Positions 8,643 to 17,293 of a stretch of DNA of 64,000 bases are shown here, in pieces. The position numbers and the translations under genes are program-made. Source of the DNA: DATKPE01 sp033854175 (GTDB lineage: Bacteria; Bacteroidota; Ignavibacteria; UBA10030; SZUA-254); the NCBI GenBank assembly GCA_033854175.1, contig JAWOKN010000011.1, forward strand, positions 21,008 through 85,007, read 5' to 3'. The number at the start of each line of letters is the position of its first letter. Within the stretch, counting starts at the first letter, position 1. The notes under the pieces are model-generated. The model was not told where the DNA came from. It searched no databases and was given only the letters and a program-made list of their open reading frames with translations.

Positions 8643-11114
8643 ATGAGGCTTTATTACGTTCTTGCACTATCCGTGCTTGTCGCTATTCCGCTGGGCGGGC
8701 AAACAATTTTCACCCTCCACGAGCAGGGTGAAGCGCCGAGCCGGACGTACCACGTCCTCCATTATAACATCTCGGTAGCGATTGATGAAAAAGAAAAATC
8801 GGTGCGTGGAACCGTCACCACGACCCTCACCCCCTTTGTGAACGATTTCCGGTCGGTGGTCTTCGACGCGGAGGCCATGACCATTGAGCGTTGTTACACG
8901 GGCAACAAAGAATATCATTTCGAAACGGACACATCATCTCTCACCATCCAACTTGACAAGGCATACACCCCGCGTGACACGCTGAGGATTTCCATCCAGT
9001 ATTTCTGCACACCGAAGCGCGGGATGATGTTCACCGGTCCGGACTCCGCCTATCCGAACCGCCACTGGCAATTCTGGTCGCAGGGGGAAGACATGGACAA
9101 CCATTTCTGGTTCCCCTGTCATGACTTCCCCAATGAAAAAGCCACATCGGATGTGACGGCGACGGTAGACGAGCGATACGCTGTTCTCTCAAACGGAAAA
9201 CTCATCGGGGTGACAAAGAATACAAAGGAAAAAACAGCCACCTATCACTGGAAAGAAACAAAGCCTCACGCCTCATACCTGATCATGGTTGCGGGTGGAG
9301 AATACACGATTCTCCGTGACAAAGCCGGAAAGCTCCCGCTCGAATATTACGTATATCCCGAGGATACACTCAACGCCCGGATAGCGTTTAAAGAGACGCC
9401 GGCCATGATCCAATTCTTCAACAGGAAGATCGGATTCTCCTACCCATGGGAAAAATACGCACAGATCATTCTCCAGGATCATTTCGGCGGAATGGAAAAC
9501 ACCAGCGCGACCACACTCACCGACCTCGGGACGGTCTACGATGCCCGTGCCCGTATTGACGATTCCCCGACCAGTCTCCTCGCCCACGAGCTCGCGCATC
9601 AATGGTGGGGTGATGTTGTTACCTGCAAGGACTGGCGGCACATCTGGCTGAACGAAAGCTTCGCCAGTTATTTCGATCCGCTCTACTTTGAATACTCAAA
9701 AGGTGAGGACGAATTTGCCTACACAATGTTCAACAACCAGCAGGCCGGGATCAGGGTGGACACCGCCCGTGGGCGGAAGCCCATCGTGAGTGTAGGGTCA
9801 TACGGAGAAAATGTTTATCCCCGCGGTTCCGCGGTGCTGCACATGTTGCGGTTCGTACTCGGGGATACATTATTCTGGAAATCGATGAACCACTACATCA
9901 CCAAATACCAGTTTCAGCCCGTGGAGACGAATGATTTGAAAAACGCTATCGAGGAAGCCACGGGGCAGAACCTGTACTGGTTTTTTGACGAATGGGTCTA
10001 TAAAGCGGGCCATCCGGTATTCGACATTTCATACGACTGGAGTGATTCAGCAAAATCAATTGCGCTTTCTGTGCGGCAGACCCAGACGATTGACAGTCTG
10101 ACACCAGTCTTCAAGATGCCTGTGGATGTGGAAATAACCACGCTGAACCGGACGGCGACCTACCGTATCAATATTCTCTCGAAGGACAGCGTCTACACGC
10201 TGCCCGCTGATGCCCTGCCGTTGCTCGTCGTCTTCGACAAGGGCAACTGGATCCTGAAAGAAGTCCATTTTCGGAAATCAAAAGACGAATGGATCTATCA
10301 GGCAGAACGTGCGCTATCCATGATATCGCGTCTCAAGGCCGTCCAGGCAATCGGAAATCTGCCGGACAATTCAACATATCTGCCGGTGATAGTTGGTGTC
10401 ATGACTCACGATCCATTCTGGGCGGTACGGAGGGAGGCGATACTCCAGTCGGAAAAACTCAAACCAGCGACTGATTCGCTGAAGGACCTTCTCGGTAAGG
10501 CACTCAAGGCAGCCGCCGAGGACAAAAAATCTGCCGTGCGTTCCGCAGCCATTGGGAGGTTGGGAACTCTCGGTGGAACGGATATCATAGAATTCCTAAA
10601 GGCAAAACTGAACGACTCAAGCTATGACGTCATGCAGAGTGCTCTCCATTCGATCGCGAAGGTGGATTCGCTCCACGCTGTATCTTTCCTGAAGACGTAT
10701 CTCGGTTATCCGTCATACCGAAGCAAGGTGGCGACCGCCGCACTCAGTGCGATCGCATCAATCGATTCGAACGAAGGGCTCTCGCTCGGGCCGGGGTATG
10801 CCCGTTATGGTGCTCCAATCGAACTGCGGTACACGGCCCTTAGCATCATGAGCAGGTACGGAAAACACCGCCCCGATGTTCTTACATTTATTCAATCTCT
10901 CCTCGGGGACAAGAATAACGGTATTCGATCCTATGCAACGCGGATACTCGGCGACATTGGTGATGAGAAAACCGTTGACCTTCTTCAGCCGATTGCGGCC
11001 GATAAGAACGATTTCAGCAGAGGCGTTGCCGCAAGCAGCATTGAGAAGATCCGAAAACGATTGGCTGAGAAATCAAAGCCGGACAAATCAACTCCGGAAA
11101 AAGTCAAAAGATAA
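8643..11114 (+). CDS. Exported M1 family aminopeptidase with HEAT-like C-terminal repeats
   Basis: Zinc metallo-aminopeptidase of 823 residues with a signal peptide (MRLYYVLALSVLVAIPLGGQ), so periplasmic or outer-surface. Start chosen at 8643 for that signal peptide and the AAAGGA upstream. M1 motifs: the exopeptidase loop GGMENTSATT, zinc site HELAH (His315, Glu316, His319), third ligand Glu338 in NESFASYFD. After the catalytic domain, about residue 550 to the end holds repeated two-helix units (WAVRREAI; SAVRSAAIGRLG; SYDVMQSALHSIAKV; GIRSYATRILGDIG) that read as HEAT-like repeats, as in bacterial relatives of leukotriene-A4 hydrolase. Heads a run of four same-strand genes. Confidence 0.92.
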   Translation: MRLYYVLALSVLVAIPLGGQTIFTLHEQGEAPSRTYHVLHYNISVAIDEKEKSVRGTVTTTLTPFVNDFRSVVFDAEAMTIERCYTGNKEYHFETDTSSLTIQLDKAYTPRDTLRISIQYFCTPKRGMMFTGPDSAYPNRHWQFWSQGEDMDNHFWFPCHDFPNEKATSDVTATVDERYAVLSNGKLIGVTKNTKEKTATYHWKETKPHASYLIMVAGGEYTILRDKAGKLPLEYYVYPEDTLNARIAFKETPAMIQFFNRKIGFSYPWEKYAQIILQDHFGGMENTSATTLTDLGTVYDARARIDDSPTSLLAHELAHQWWGDVVTCKDWRHIWLNESFASYFDPLYFEYSKGEDEFAYTMFNNQQAGIRVDTARGRKPIVSVGSYGENVYPRGSAVLHMLRFVLGDTLFWKSMNHYITKYQFQPVETNDLKNAIEEATGQNLYWFFDEWVYKAGHPVFDISYDWSDSAKSIALSVRQTQTIDSLTPVFKMPVDVEITTLNRTATYRINILSKDSVYTLPADALPLLVVFDKGNWILKEVHFRKSKDEWIYQAERALSMISRLKAVQAIGNLPDNSTYLPVIVGVMTHDPFWAVRREAILQSEKLKPATDSLKDLLGKALKAAAEDKKSAVRSAAIGRLGTLGGTDIIEFLKAKLNDSSYDVMQSALHSIAKVDSLHAVSFLKTYLGYPSYRSKVATAALSAIASIDSNEGLSLGPGYARYGAPIELRYTALSIMSRYGKHRPDVLTFIQSLLGDKNNGIRSYATRILGDIGDEKTVDLLQPIAADKNDFSRGVAASSIEKIRKRLAEKSKPDKSTPEKVKR

Positions 11115-11135
11115 TATTCGAAAGGAATACAGAAC

Positions 11136-11780
11136 ATGAACATCGGGATTCTTGGGACGGGGAGTGTCGGTTGTGTGCTGGCAGGAGGATTTGCTGATAT
11201 TGGGGACAAGGTGAAACTCGGAACGAGAGACCCCGGGAGCGACAAGGCGCGGGATACACAGAAGAAGGTCGGTACAAATGCATCGGTGACGACATTTGCC
11301 GATGCAGCAGCCTTCGGAGAAATTGTTGTCATCGCGACGCAGTGGGCAGGAACAGAGAACGCCCTCAACCTCGCTGGACATGAACGTTTTAACGGAAAGG
11401 TGGTCATTGACGCCACCAATCCCCTCGACACATCACACGGCATGCCTCCGGTGCTGACGCACGGGCACACCGATTCAGGCGGTGAGCAGGTACAGCGATG
11501 GCTCCACGGAGCGAAAGTGGTCAAGGCGTTTAATATTGTCGGAAATGCGCATATGATCAATCCAAAATTCCCCGGAGGGCCGCCTGACATGTTCATCTGC
11601 GGAAACGATGCGGGGGCAAAGAAGGTTGTCACAGACATCCTAAAAAAATTCGGATGGCCGGTGATTGACATCGGCGGGATTGAGGGGGCTCGTTTGCTCG
11701 AACCGCTTTGTATACTCTGGGTAGTATATGGAATGAAAACAAACAGCTGGAACCATGCCTTCAAACTCCTCAGAAAATGA
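11136..11780 (+). CDS. NADPH-dependent F420 reductase-like oxidoreductase
   Basis: 214 residues, Rossmann fold from the first residue (GILGTGSVGCVLAGGF, GxGxxG type), followed by LGTRDP, which suggests NADP(H) binding through the Arg. The later segment VVIDATNPLDTSHG and VVKAFNIVGNAHM fit the COG2085 family (NADP oxidoreductase, coenzyme F420-dependent-like). Bacteria outside the actinobacteria usually lack F420, so the true substrate is open. AAAGGA lies 8 bp before the ATG; 21 bp after the aminopeptidase stop. Confidence 0.75.
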   Translation: MNIGILGTGSVGCVLAGGFADIGDKVKLGTRDPGSDKARDTQKKVGTNASVTTFADAAAFGEIVVIATQWAGTENALNLAGHERFNGKVVIDATNPLDTSHGMPPVLTHGHTDSGGEQVQRWLHGAKVVKAFNIVGNAHMINPKFPGGPPDMFICGNDAGAKKVVTDILKKFGWPVIDIGGIEGARLLEPLCILWVVYGMKTNSWNHAFKLLRK

Positions 11781-11802
11781 TCTGACTTAACCTTATATCA
11801 TC

Positions 11803-12363
11803 ATGAAATCCCGCTGCCCCTGGGCAGACACAGATCCGATTCTGGAAACCTATCACGATAATGAATGGGGAAGACCCGAACATGACGACAAAAAATTATT
11901 CGAGCTCCTCATCCTCGAAGGTGCACAAGCTGGCCTGAGCTGGCTGACCGTCCTCAGAAAACGGGCACACTATCAAGCGGTTCTGGACGGTTTTGATCCG
12001 GAAATCATTGCCCGGTATGACAAACGAAAAGTCCGGACCCTGCTTCAGGACGAAGGCCTCATCAGGAATCGTTTAAAAATCGAAGGGACAATCAGCAACG
12101 CAAAAGCCTTTCTGAAGATTCAAAACGAGCACGGGAGTTTCGACAAATTCATCTGGAGATATGTTGGCGGACGTCAGCGTGTGAACGGATATGCATTGCC
12201 AAAATCGATCCCCCCTTTTTCGCCTGAATCCAAAACAATGAGCAAGGATTTGAAAAAATCGGGATTCGCATTTGTCGGACCGACGATATGCTATGCATTC
12301 ATGCAGGCTGCAGGATTGGTGAATGATCACATCACCCGGTGTTTTCTGTATCCCAAAAAGTGA
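11803..12363 (+). CDS. tag: DNA-3-methyladenine glycosylase I
   Basis: Removes 3-methyladenine from alkylated DNA. 186 residues, the usual Tag length. Family features: the start SRCPWADTDPILETYHDNEWG, containing the zinc-ligand Cys and the conserved YHDNEWG; LFELLILEGAQAGLSW with the catalytic-site Glu; and the C-terminal LKKSGFAFVGPTICYAFMQA with the closing H-x8-C region (VNDHITRCFLY). It lies in a same-strand run between the F420-reductase-like gene (22 bp) and the TrpF-like gene (overlap of 25 bp). Confidence 0.95.
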   Translation: MKSRCPWADTDPILETYHDNEWGRPEHDDKKLFELLILEGAQAGLSWLTVLRKRAHYQAVLDGFDPEIIARYDKRKVRTLLQDEGLIRNRLKIEGTISNAKAFLKIQNEHGSFDKFIWRYVGGRQRVNGYALPKSIPPFSPESKTMSKDLKKSGFAFVGPTICYAFMQAAGLVNDHITRCFLYPKK

Positions 12364-13097
12364 CAGCTTCATCTCCAACCGTAAAACAACAAGGGACTGA
12401 TACATACTTGGAATCATCGAGTACGCCGCGTGTAAAAATCTGCTGTATCGCAACACCTGAAGAGGCCCGTATGGCCATCCGTTACGGTGCGGCTGCAATC
12501 GGACTTGTTTCACAGATGCCCAGCGGACCCGGTCCGATCCCCGAACACCGCATCCATGACATCGCAGTTTCCCTTCCATCGCACATCGAATCGTTCCTGC
12601 TCACAAGCCTCACAGATACAGCAGCCATCATTGCCCAACACCGGCGCTGTCTGACGACCACGATCCAGATGTGCGATTACCAGGAGGCCGGCTGTTACCC
12701 GGAGCTCAGAAAACACCTTCCGGGTGTTGCTCTTGTGCAGGTCATTCACATTACTGGAGACACGGCAATTCGTGAAGCACGTATTGCAGCAGAGTATGTG
12801 GATGCACTTCTGCTCGATTCGGGCAATAGGAATTTACCGGTACGGGAACTCGGCGGTACCGGCCGAGTTCACGACTGGTCAATCAGCAACGAGATACGAG
12901 CAACGATCAGGATTCCGGTCTATCTCGCCGGCGGATTGAACCATGGAAATGTGGCAAGAGCGATTCTCGAGGTGTCACCGTTCGGGGTTGACGTCTGCAG
13001 CGGTGTAAGAACGATGGGACATCTTGACGAAGAGAAGGTCTCAAAATTCTTCGAAGCGGTCCGCAATGCCCGATCGCAGCAGGATCAGCTCCACTAA
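12339..13097 (+). CDS. Phosphoribosylanthranilate isomerase (TrpF)-like protein
   Basis: TIM barrel of the TrpF family, 252 residues from GTG 12339, or about 229 if TTG 12408 is used; the domain begins at VKICC near residue 32. Family signatures: VKICCIATPEEA (normally VKICG), DALLLDSG, LGGTGRVHDW, VYLAGGLNHGNVARAI and FGVDVCSGVRT. The catalytic Cys and Asp positions are kept, but the glycine after the Cys is a second Cys and the phosphate-loop region MPSGPGPI is divergent. No other trp gene is near and it follows tag with overlap, so the role in tryptophan synthesis is uncertain. Confidence 0.7.
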   Translation: MFSVSQKVTASSPTVKQQGTDTYLESSSTPRVKICCIATPEEARMAIRYGAAAIGLVSQMPSGPGPIPEHRIHDIAVSLPSHIESFLLTSLTDTAAIIAQHRRCLTTTIQMCDYQEAGCYPELRKHLPGVALVQVIHITGDTAIREARIAAEYVDALLLDSGNRNLPVRELGGTGRVHDWSISNEIRATIRIPVYLAGGLNHGNVARAILEVSPFGVDVCSGVRTMGHLDEEKVSKFFEAVRNARSQQDQLH

Positions 13098-13219
13098 TCC
13101 GCCATGAGGAGGTACATTCCGGTGTGAAGCTATCGCCCTCATTTGCATTTTGCAGCCTGATTTTACATACTACTACATCAAATCCTCGTTTTCTAGATCA
13201 TCAAAAGGAGATTTTGTTC

Positions 13220-14359
13220 ATGGTCAGTAAGTTTTGTATTCGTTCTTGTAGTATAATTCTCACACTTTCCCTTCTCTTCATCCTTCCGGTGCTTACCCTA
13301 CAAACGGCCCAAGCCCAGACGCCCGGTGCGCCGGACCAGAAAAAAGAAAAAACCGTTGAACAGGTCAAAAAAAACATCAAGGTCCTTACGGGAATGCCTG
13401 CATCCCAGCTCAACATGGTCATGGATGATTTCGCGACCTCACTCGGTGTTCGATGCCAGCACTGTCATGTTCAGGACAATTCAGGCTGGCAATTTGAGAA
13501 GGATGACATACCGGCAAAGGGCACCGCGCGGAAAATGATCCAGATGGTGATAGAACTCAACTCGACCAAGTTCGGGGGGCGGAGCGCCATAACGTGTTTC
13601 ACATGTCATCACGGATCAAGGGAGCCGGCAGCAATGATTCCGCTGCCCCCCAGTCCACCGGCTCCCGTGCAGGAAGAAAAAGCATCAGACATGGCTCTTC
13701 CCACCGTTCAGCAGATCCTCACGGCATATGAAACAGCACTTGGAGGAAAGGACGCCGTGGGTAAAATTACATCCCGGGTATCCAAGGGTGTCAGCGTCGA
13801 TCTTCAGGGAAAGGAATCACCGATAGAAATTTTGCAGAAGGGTTCGGACAGGATTGTCACCACTGTGACGGCAAGGGAGGGAATGACGTTTGCACGCGGA
13901 TTCAACGGCACCAATGGTTGGATGACTTCGCCCCGTGGATCGCGTGAACTCCCCCCTGACGAAAAAGAGAATTTTCTACGGCAGGCGGCGCTCTTCCCCA
14001 GTGAGAGGATCGAGGAACTCGCATCCAAACTTCATGTCAATAAAAAAGAGAGCATCAATGGTGCAGCCGCCTACTGTCTCTCCGTACCCCTTGACGAATA
14101 CCGCACCGAGAATTATTATCTTGATTCCGCAACCGGCTTATTGCTCAGGGACGCGATCGTTACACAAACGATGATCGGGAACATACCGGAGCAAACCGAT
14201 TACTCAGACTACCGTACAACAGACGGCATCAAAGTACCCTTTGTCGTGCGCCATGCAGGTGTTGACCCGAGGGACGTGTCAACCTTCCGGTTTACGACGG
14301 TCGAGCAGAACGTTACGATCGACGACAACAAATTCGATATGCCAAAGGGGAAAAAATAG
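13220..14359 (+). CDS. Exported diheme cytochrome c (reaction-centre cytochrome subunit-like) with extra C-terminal domain
   Basis: About 379 residues from ATG 13220, preceded by AAGGAG at good spacing. N-terminal signal peptide (LTLSLLFILPVLTLQTAQAQ). Two c-heme motifs, CQHCH and CFTCH, set in the pattern of the photosynthetic-reaction-centre cytochrome c family (LGVRCQHCHV; GTARKMIQMV), a family also found in non-photosynthetic Acidobacteria and FCB bacteria. A Pro-rich linker (PLPPSPPAPV) leads to about 200 residues, beta-rich in look, resembling lipoprotein-sorting (LolA-like) folds; no function is assigned to that part. Likely a periplasmic electron carrier. Confidence 0.75.
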   Translation: MVSKFCIRSCSIILTLSLLFILPVLTLQTAQAQTPGAPDQKKEKTVEQVKKNIKVLTGMPASQLNMVMDDFATSLGVRCQHCHVQDNSGWQFEKDDIPAKGTARKMIQMVIELNSTKFGGRSAITCFTCHHGSREPAAMIPLPPSPPAPVQEEKASDMALPTVQQILTAYETALGGKDAVGKITSRVSKGVSVDLQGKESPIEILQKGSDRIVTTVTAREGMTFARGFNGTNGWMTSPRGSRELPPDEKENFLRQAALFPSERIEELASKLHVNKKESINGAAAYCLSVPLDEYRTENYYLDSATGLLLRDAIVTQTMIGNIPEQTDYSDYRTTDGIKVPFVVRHAGVDPRDVSTFRFTTVEQNVTIDDNKFDMPKGKK

Positions 14360-14378
14360 ACCGTTATCACGAGATACG

Positions 14379-14410
14379 AAATGCCGTCCCGGATGACCGG
14401 GGCGGCATTT
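14379..14410 (+). terminator. Hairpin terminator after the cytochrome gene
   Basis: A 12-bp stem with one wobble pair (AAATGCCGTCCC / GGGGCGGCATTT) and an 8-base loop, 20 bp after the stop. Only a short T-run follows the stem. Confidence 0.6.
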
Positions 14411-14473
14411 CCATATACGTCCTGAAGAGTCAGGACATCCGCTGGGGGGGAGGAGGGATACCCACGGTTTGTA

Positions 14474-14502
14474 TTGAAACTTGCCGCACAATCATGTACA
14501 TT
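14474..14502 (+). promoter_or_regulatory. Predicted sigma-70 promoter of the ABC transporter operon
   Basis: TTGAAA (14474-14479), 17-bp spacer, TACATT (14497-14502); start point near 14509, about 21 nt before the ATG at 14530. Confidence 0.6.
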
Positions 14503-14529
14503 CAAAGGTACTGATAGACATCCAGAGCG

Positions 14530-15417
14530 ATGACAACCCTCGCTGTCGACAACCTCACAAAGCACTACGGCGCAATCAGTGCGCTCGAGGATGTAAGTTT
14601 CCGTCTTGAAGCCGGGGAAATATTCGGTTATCTTGGTCCTAACGGGGCAGGCAAGACAACCACCCTCCGCATTATCCTCGGTCTAGTTCGCGCATCGCAT
14701 GGTAGTGTGCATCTCCTGGGAACCGGCTCCATGGGGCCCTCGATACGGGAAAGGATCGGTTATCTACCCGGTGAAGTCCATCTGTACGGCTCGATGACCG
14801 GGGAAGCAGTACTCGATTATTTTGCAGGATTCCGCCCACATCGGCCGCCACTTCTGCGGGAGCAACTTCTTTCCGCATTCGATCTCAGGAAGTCTGATCT
14901 AACCCGGCGGATAAAATTCCTCTCACATGGTACCAAACAAAAGATCGGCTTACTCATCGCCATGCAGCACGATCCCGAACTCCTGCTGTTGGATGAACCG
15001 ACAAACGGGCTCGATCCCCTCGTACAGAACTCTTTTCGTGACATCATCCTTGATTTTTCACGGAGAGGTCGGAGTATCTTTCTTTCCTCGCACATCCTTT
15101 CCGAAATCGAGGAAATATGCGGGAGAATCGCGATGCTACGGATGGGTAAACTCATTGCAGTAGAATCGATACAGCGACTTCGCGGTAACATGGTCCGCCG
15201 GTTGCAGGTCCGGTTCAGGGGGCCGATACCAGGTAATCTTGAAGGTGTTCCGGGTGTGACGCGCGTGGTTGTAAGCGGCAGAGACGTATCATTATGGATA
15301 CGCGGAGATGTGAATCCGATACTGCGGATCATTGCCACAGCCGAAGTTGACCACTTCGTTTTTCCTGAACCGGAACTGGAAGAAATCTTCCTCGGTTACT
15401 ACCAAACATCCGCATAA
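14530..15417 (+). CDS. ABC transporter ATP-binding protein (ABC-2 type exporter)
   Basis: 295 residues. Walker A GPNGAGKTT (about 37-45), signature LSHGTKQK in place of canonical LSGGQ, Walker B LLLLDEPTNGLDP and the H-loop SSHILSE. The degenerate signature with TKQK is usual in the CcmA/NatA-like group of ABC-2 exporters. The C-terminal 80 residues are the accessory domain of that group. It pairs with the permease gene 6 bp downstream; the cargo is unknown. Confidence 0.92.
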   Translation: MTTLAVDNLTKHYGAISALEDVSFRLEAGEIFGYLGPNGAGKTTTLRIILGLVRASHGSVHLLGTGSMGPSIRERIGYLPGEVHLYGSMTGEAVLDYFAGFRPHRPPLLREQLLSAFDLRKSDLTRRIKFLSHGTKQKIGLLIAMQHDPELLLLDEPTNGLDPLVQNSFRDIILDFSRRGRSIFLSSHILSEIEEICGRIAMLRMGKLIAVESIQRLRGNMVRRLQVRFRGPIPGNLEGVPGVTRVVVSGRDVSLWIRGDVNPILRIIATAEVDHFVFPEPELEEIFLGYYQTSA

Positions 15418-15423
15418 AGCACC

Positions 15424-16224
15424 ATGTGGAATCTGATAAAAAGGCTGTCCGGTCGCTACCGATTGTTCCTCACGCTCACAGCGATATTACTTTCAGGATT
15501 CCAATATCTCATCTGCGCGGTCGTCTCCACGGTAAACATCACCGATGCATTCAGCGATCTCATGTCCCGAATACCCGAATTCATGAGAACACTGGTTGAG
15601 CAGGAATTTTTTGGCACCTTAAATCCGGGAGGCATCTTGGCGTTCGGATGGAACCATCCGATCAGCCAGGCACTTGGGACCGCGACAGCAATTGTTCTGG
15701 CCTCGCGAGCGGTCGCCGGTGAGATTGAGGGAGGTCACATGGAGTTCATTCTCAGTCACCCCATCTCGCGGGGCCAGTACCTTGCGGGTCAGGTACTCTT
15801 TGCGCTCCTCATCCTGGGGATCCTGAGCATCGTCGGCGTAGGCGGAACGCTACTCGGGCAGCATCTGTTCGATCTGGAACTCTTTGGAGTCGTCCCCCTT
15901 GTGAAGCTGGCATTGAATTACTTTCTTCTGCAATGTGCATGGTATGGCATCACGCTGCTTTTTTCCGTCTTCGGCCGTGAGGCAGGGATTGTCGCAACAA
16001 TCGGTTTCCTATTGGCCGTCGTATCATATATTGTCCAGGTCATCGGACACCTCTGGACCCGAGCCTCATTCCTCCTCCCCTACTCACTTCACACCTACTA
16101 TGCTCCGCAGACCGTTCTAAACGAGAACACCATGCAGGGCACGTCTCTCCTTGTGCTGACCGTCGTCTGCATCACAACGGTTGCAGCTGCCGCGGGTTAT
16201 TTTTACAGGAAGGACATTCAATAA
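15424..16224 (+). CDS. ABC-2 type transporter permease
   Basis: 266 residues with about six membrane segments (clear ones near 15-35, 80-95, 120-145, 165-180, 190-210 and the last 30 residues). The segment RAVAGEIEGGHMEFILSHPISRGQYLAGQ is the conserved coupling region of ABC-2 permeases. Forms a two-gene unit with the upstream ATPase. No cargo gene adjoins it, so lipid, glycan, peptide or drug export cannot be separated. Confidence 0.88.
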   Translation: MWNLIKRLSGRYRLFLTLTAILLSGFQYLICAVVSTVNITDAFSDLMSRIPEFMRTLVEQEFFGTLNPGGILAFGWNHPISQALGTATAIVLASRAVAGEIEGGHMEFILSHPISRGQYLAGQVLFALLILGILSIVGVGGTLLGQHLFDLELFGVVPLVKLALNYFLLQCAWYGITLLFSVFGREAGIVATIGFLLAVVSYIVQVIGHLWTRASFLLPYSLHTYYAPQTVLNENTMQGTSLLVLTVVCITTVAAAAGYFYRKDIQ

Positions 16225-16287
16225 GCTCATCAATAGCAGAGCGCAGCCTGTTGTGTCTTCGCCCGTCGATGGAATGCGTCAGACCTG

Positions 16288-16761
16288 TTACTTTTTATCC
16301 TTGTCCAGTTTAAAGGCGAATGGAATCACAACCCAGACATCGACCGTTTCCTTACCCGCGACGGCGGGTTTAAACTCCCACTGTCTGGCAGCGTTCAGTG
16401 TGACATCCTCAAACGACTCCGTCCCCTTGCGTTTTATGACCACAGCGCGTTTCACCAAACCTTTCTTATCAATCAGCACCTTGACCCACACCATGCCCTC
16501 GATACCGTTCTTCCGGGCATCCTCGGGATAAGTCGGGTTGACCGTCTTTGTCGGTTTGGGGGGCTCGTCGAGATTCAGCACAGCATCGATATCAGGTTCG
16601 CCTGGATCTGACTTCGGATTATAGGTTATCTCATTGGCGGCCACACGGGGTGCAGTTGTCTGGGGGGAATCTCCACCGCCCGGATTTTTGTCCTTCCCGC
16701 ACGAGATGATCACGAGAGAGGCAAGGAGCAAACCACAAATGCCAAGAATGATTTTGGGCAT
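16288..16761 (-). CDS. TonB C-terminal-domain lipoprotein
   Basis: About 157 residues from ATG 16761, which has AAAGGA upstream; a GTG at 16779 adds six residues. The N-terminus (MPKIILGICGLLLASLVIISC) is a signal with lipobox VIISC. The C-terminal 90 residues are a TonB fold: PTYPEDARKNGIEGMVWVKVLIDKKG and ARQWEFKPAV. Normal TonB is anchored by an N-terminal membrane helix coupled to ExbB/ExbD; here the anchor would be a lipid, so energy transfer is doubtful. Third gene of an ECF sigma/anti-sigma operon. Confidence 0.8.
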   Translation of the reverse strand: MPKIILGICGLLLASLVIISCGKDKNPGGGDSPQTTAPRVAANEITYNPKSDPGEPDIDAVLNLDEPPKPTKTVNPTYPEDARKNGIEGMVWVKVLIDKKGLVKRAVVIKRKGTESFEDVTLNAARQWEFKPAVAGKETVDVWVVIPFAFKLDKDKK

Positions 16762-16780
16762 ATAGAATTTTCCTTTCACA

Positions 16781-17293
16781 TTAATAGTTTATTTGTTCTG
16801 TATGATTGATTTTTTTAACAGATGCATTCCCCACGATCTCCACCGGAGGAACGCTATAAATCATAATCACCGTTGCGGGGCGGGCTGTGGCGGACAACTT
16901 CTCTTCTGCCGATCCCTTTTCCCCTGAATTCAGGACAAGGAGCCTGCCAATCATAACTCCGAAGAATATCGTGATGGCAAGAAACGCAGCAGCAAGGGGA
17001 AGGGGCACGGCAAATCTTCGCCTCCAGAATCCCGGTGAAACCGTCGCGGGACCTCTTTGAGACCGGACCATCACCCTGGTTTGGGGAAGGTGTGAAAACA
17101 CACGTTCATCGATATCCGGGGGAAACGGAATTTGTTCCTTCCTCCGGATTTCGCGCATCCGCACGGCTGCATCGACAAACGCCCGGCATTCAGAACACTC
17201 TGCAAGGTGTTTAAACAGATCGACCTGATTGGAGAGATCAAGCTCTCCGTCGATGAATTGGTTCAGCAGCTCTTCCTTCTGTGGGCAGATCAT
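16781..17293 (-). CDS. Anti-sigma factor with zinc-finger (ZAS) domain
   Basis: 170 residues. N-terminal zinc-binding anti-sigma domain: CPQKEELLNQFIDGEL followed by HLAECSEC, the H-x3-C-x2-C motif. A single membrane segment at about 96-117 (AAFLAITIFFGVMIGRLLVL) puts the C-terminal 50 residues in the periplasm as a possible sensor. The ATG overlaps the ECF sigma stop by 4 bp, the usual coupling for a sigma/anti-sigma pair. Release probably occurs by proteolysis or a zinc/redox change; the sequence does not say which. Confidence 0.88.
   Translation of the reverse strand: MICPQKEELLNQFIDGELDLSNQVDLFKHLAECSECRAFVDAAVRMREIRRKEQIPFPPDIDERVFSHLPQTRVMVRSQRGPATVSPGFWRRRFAVPLPLAAAFLAITIFFGVMIGRLLVLNSGEKGSAEEKLSATARPATVIMIYSVPPVEIVGNASVKKINHTEQINY

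Noticed and set aside
10985..11764. 259-codon antisense frame across the aminopeptidase end and the F420-reductase-like gene
   Set aside because: It crosses two well supported genes on the opposite strand and shows no family or ribosome site.
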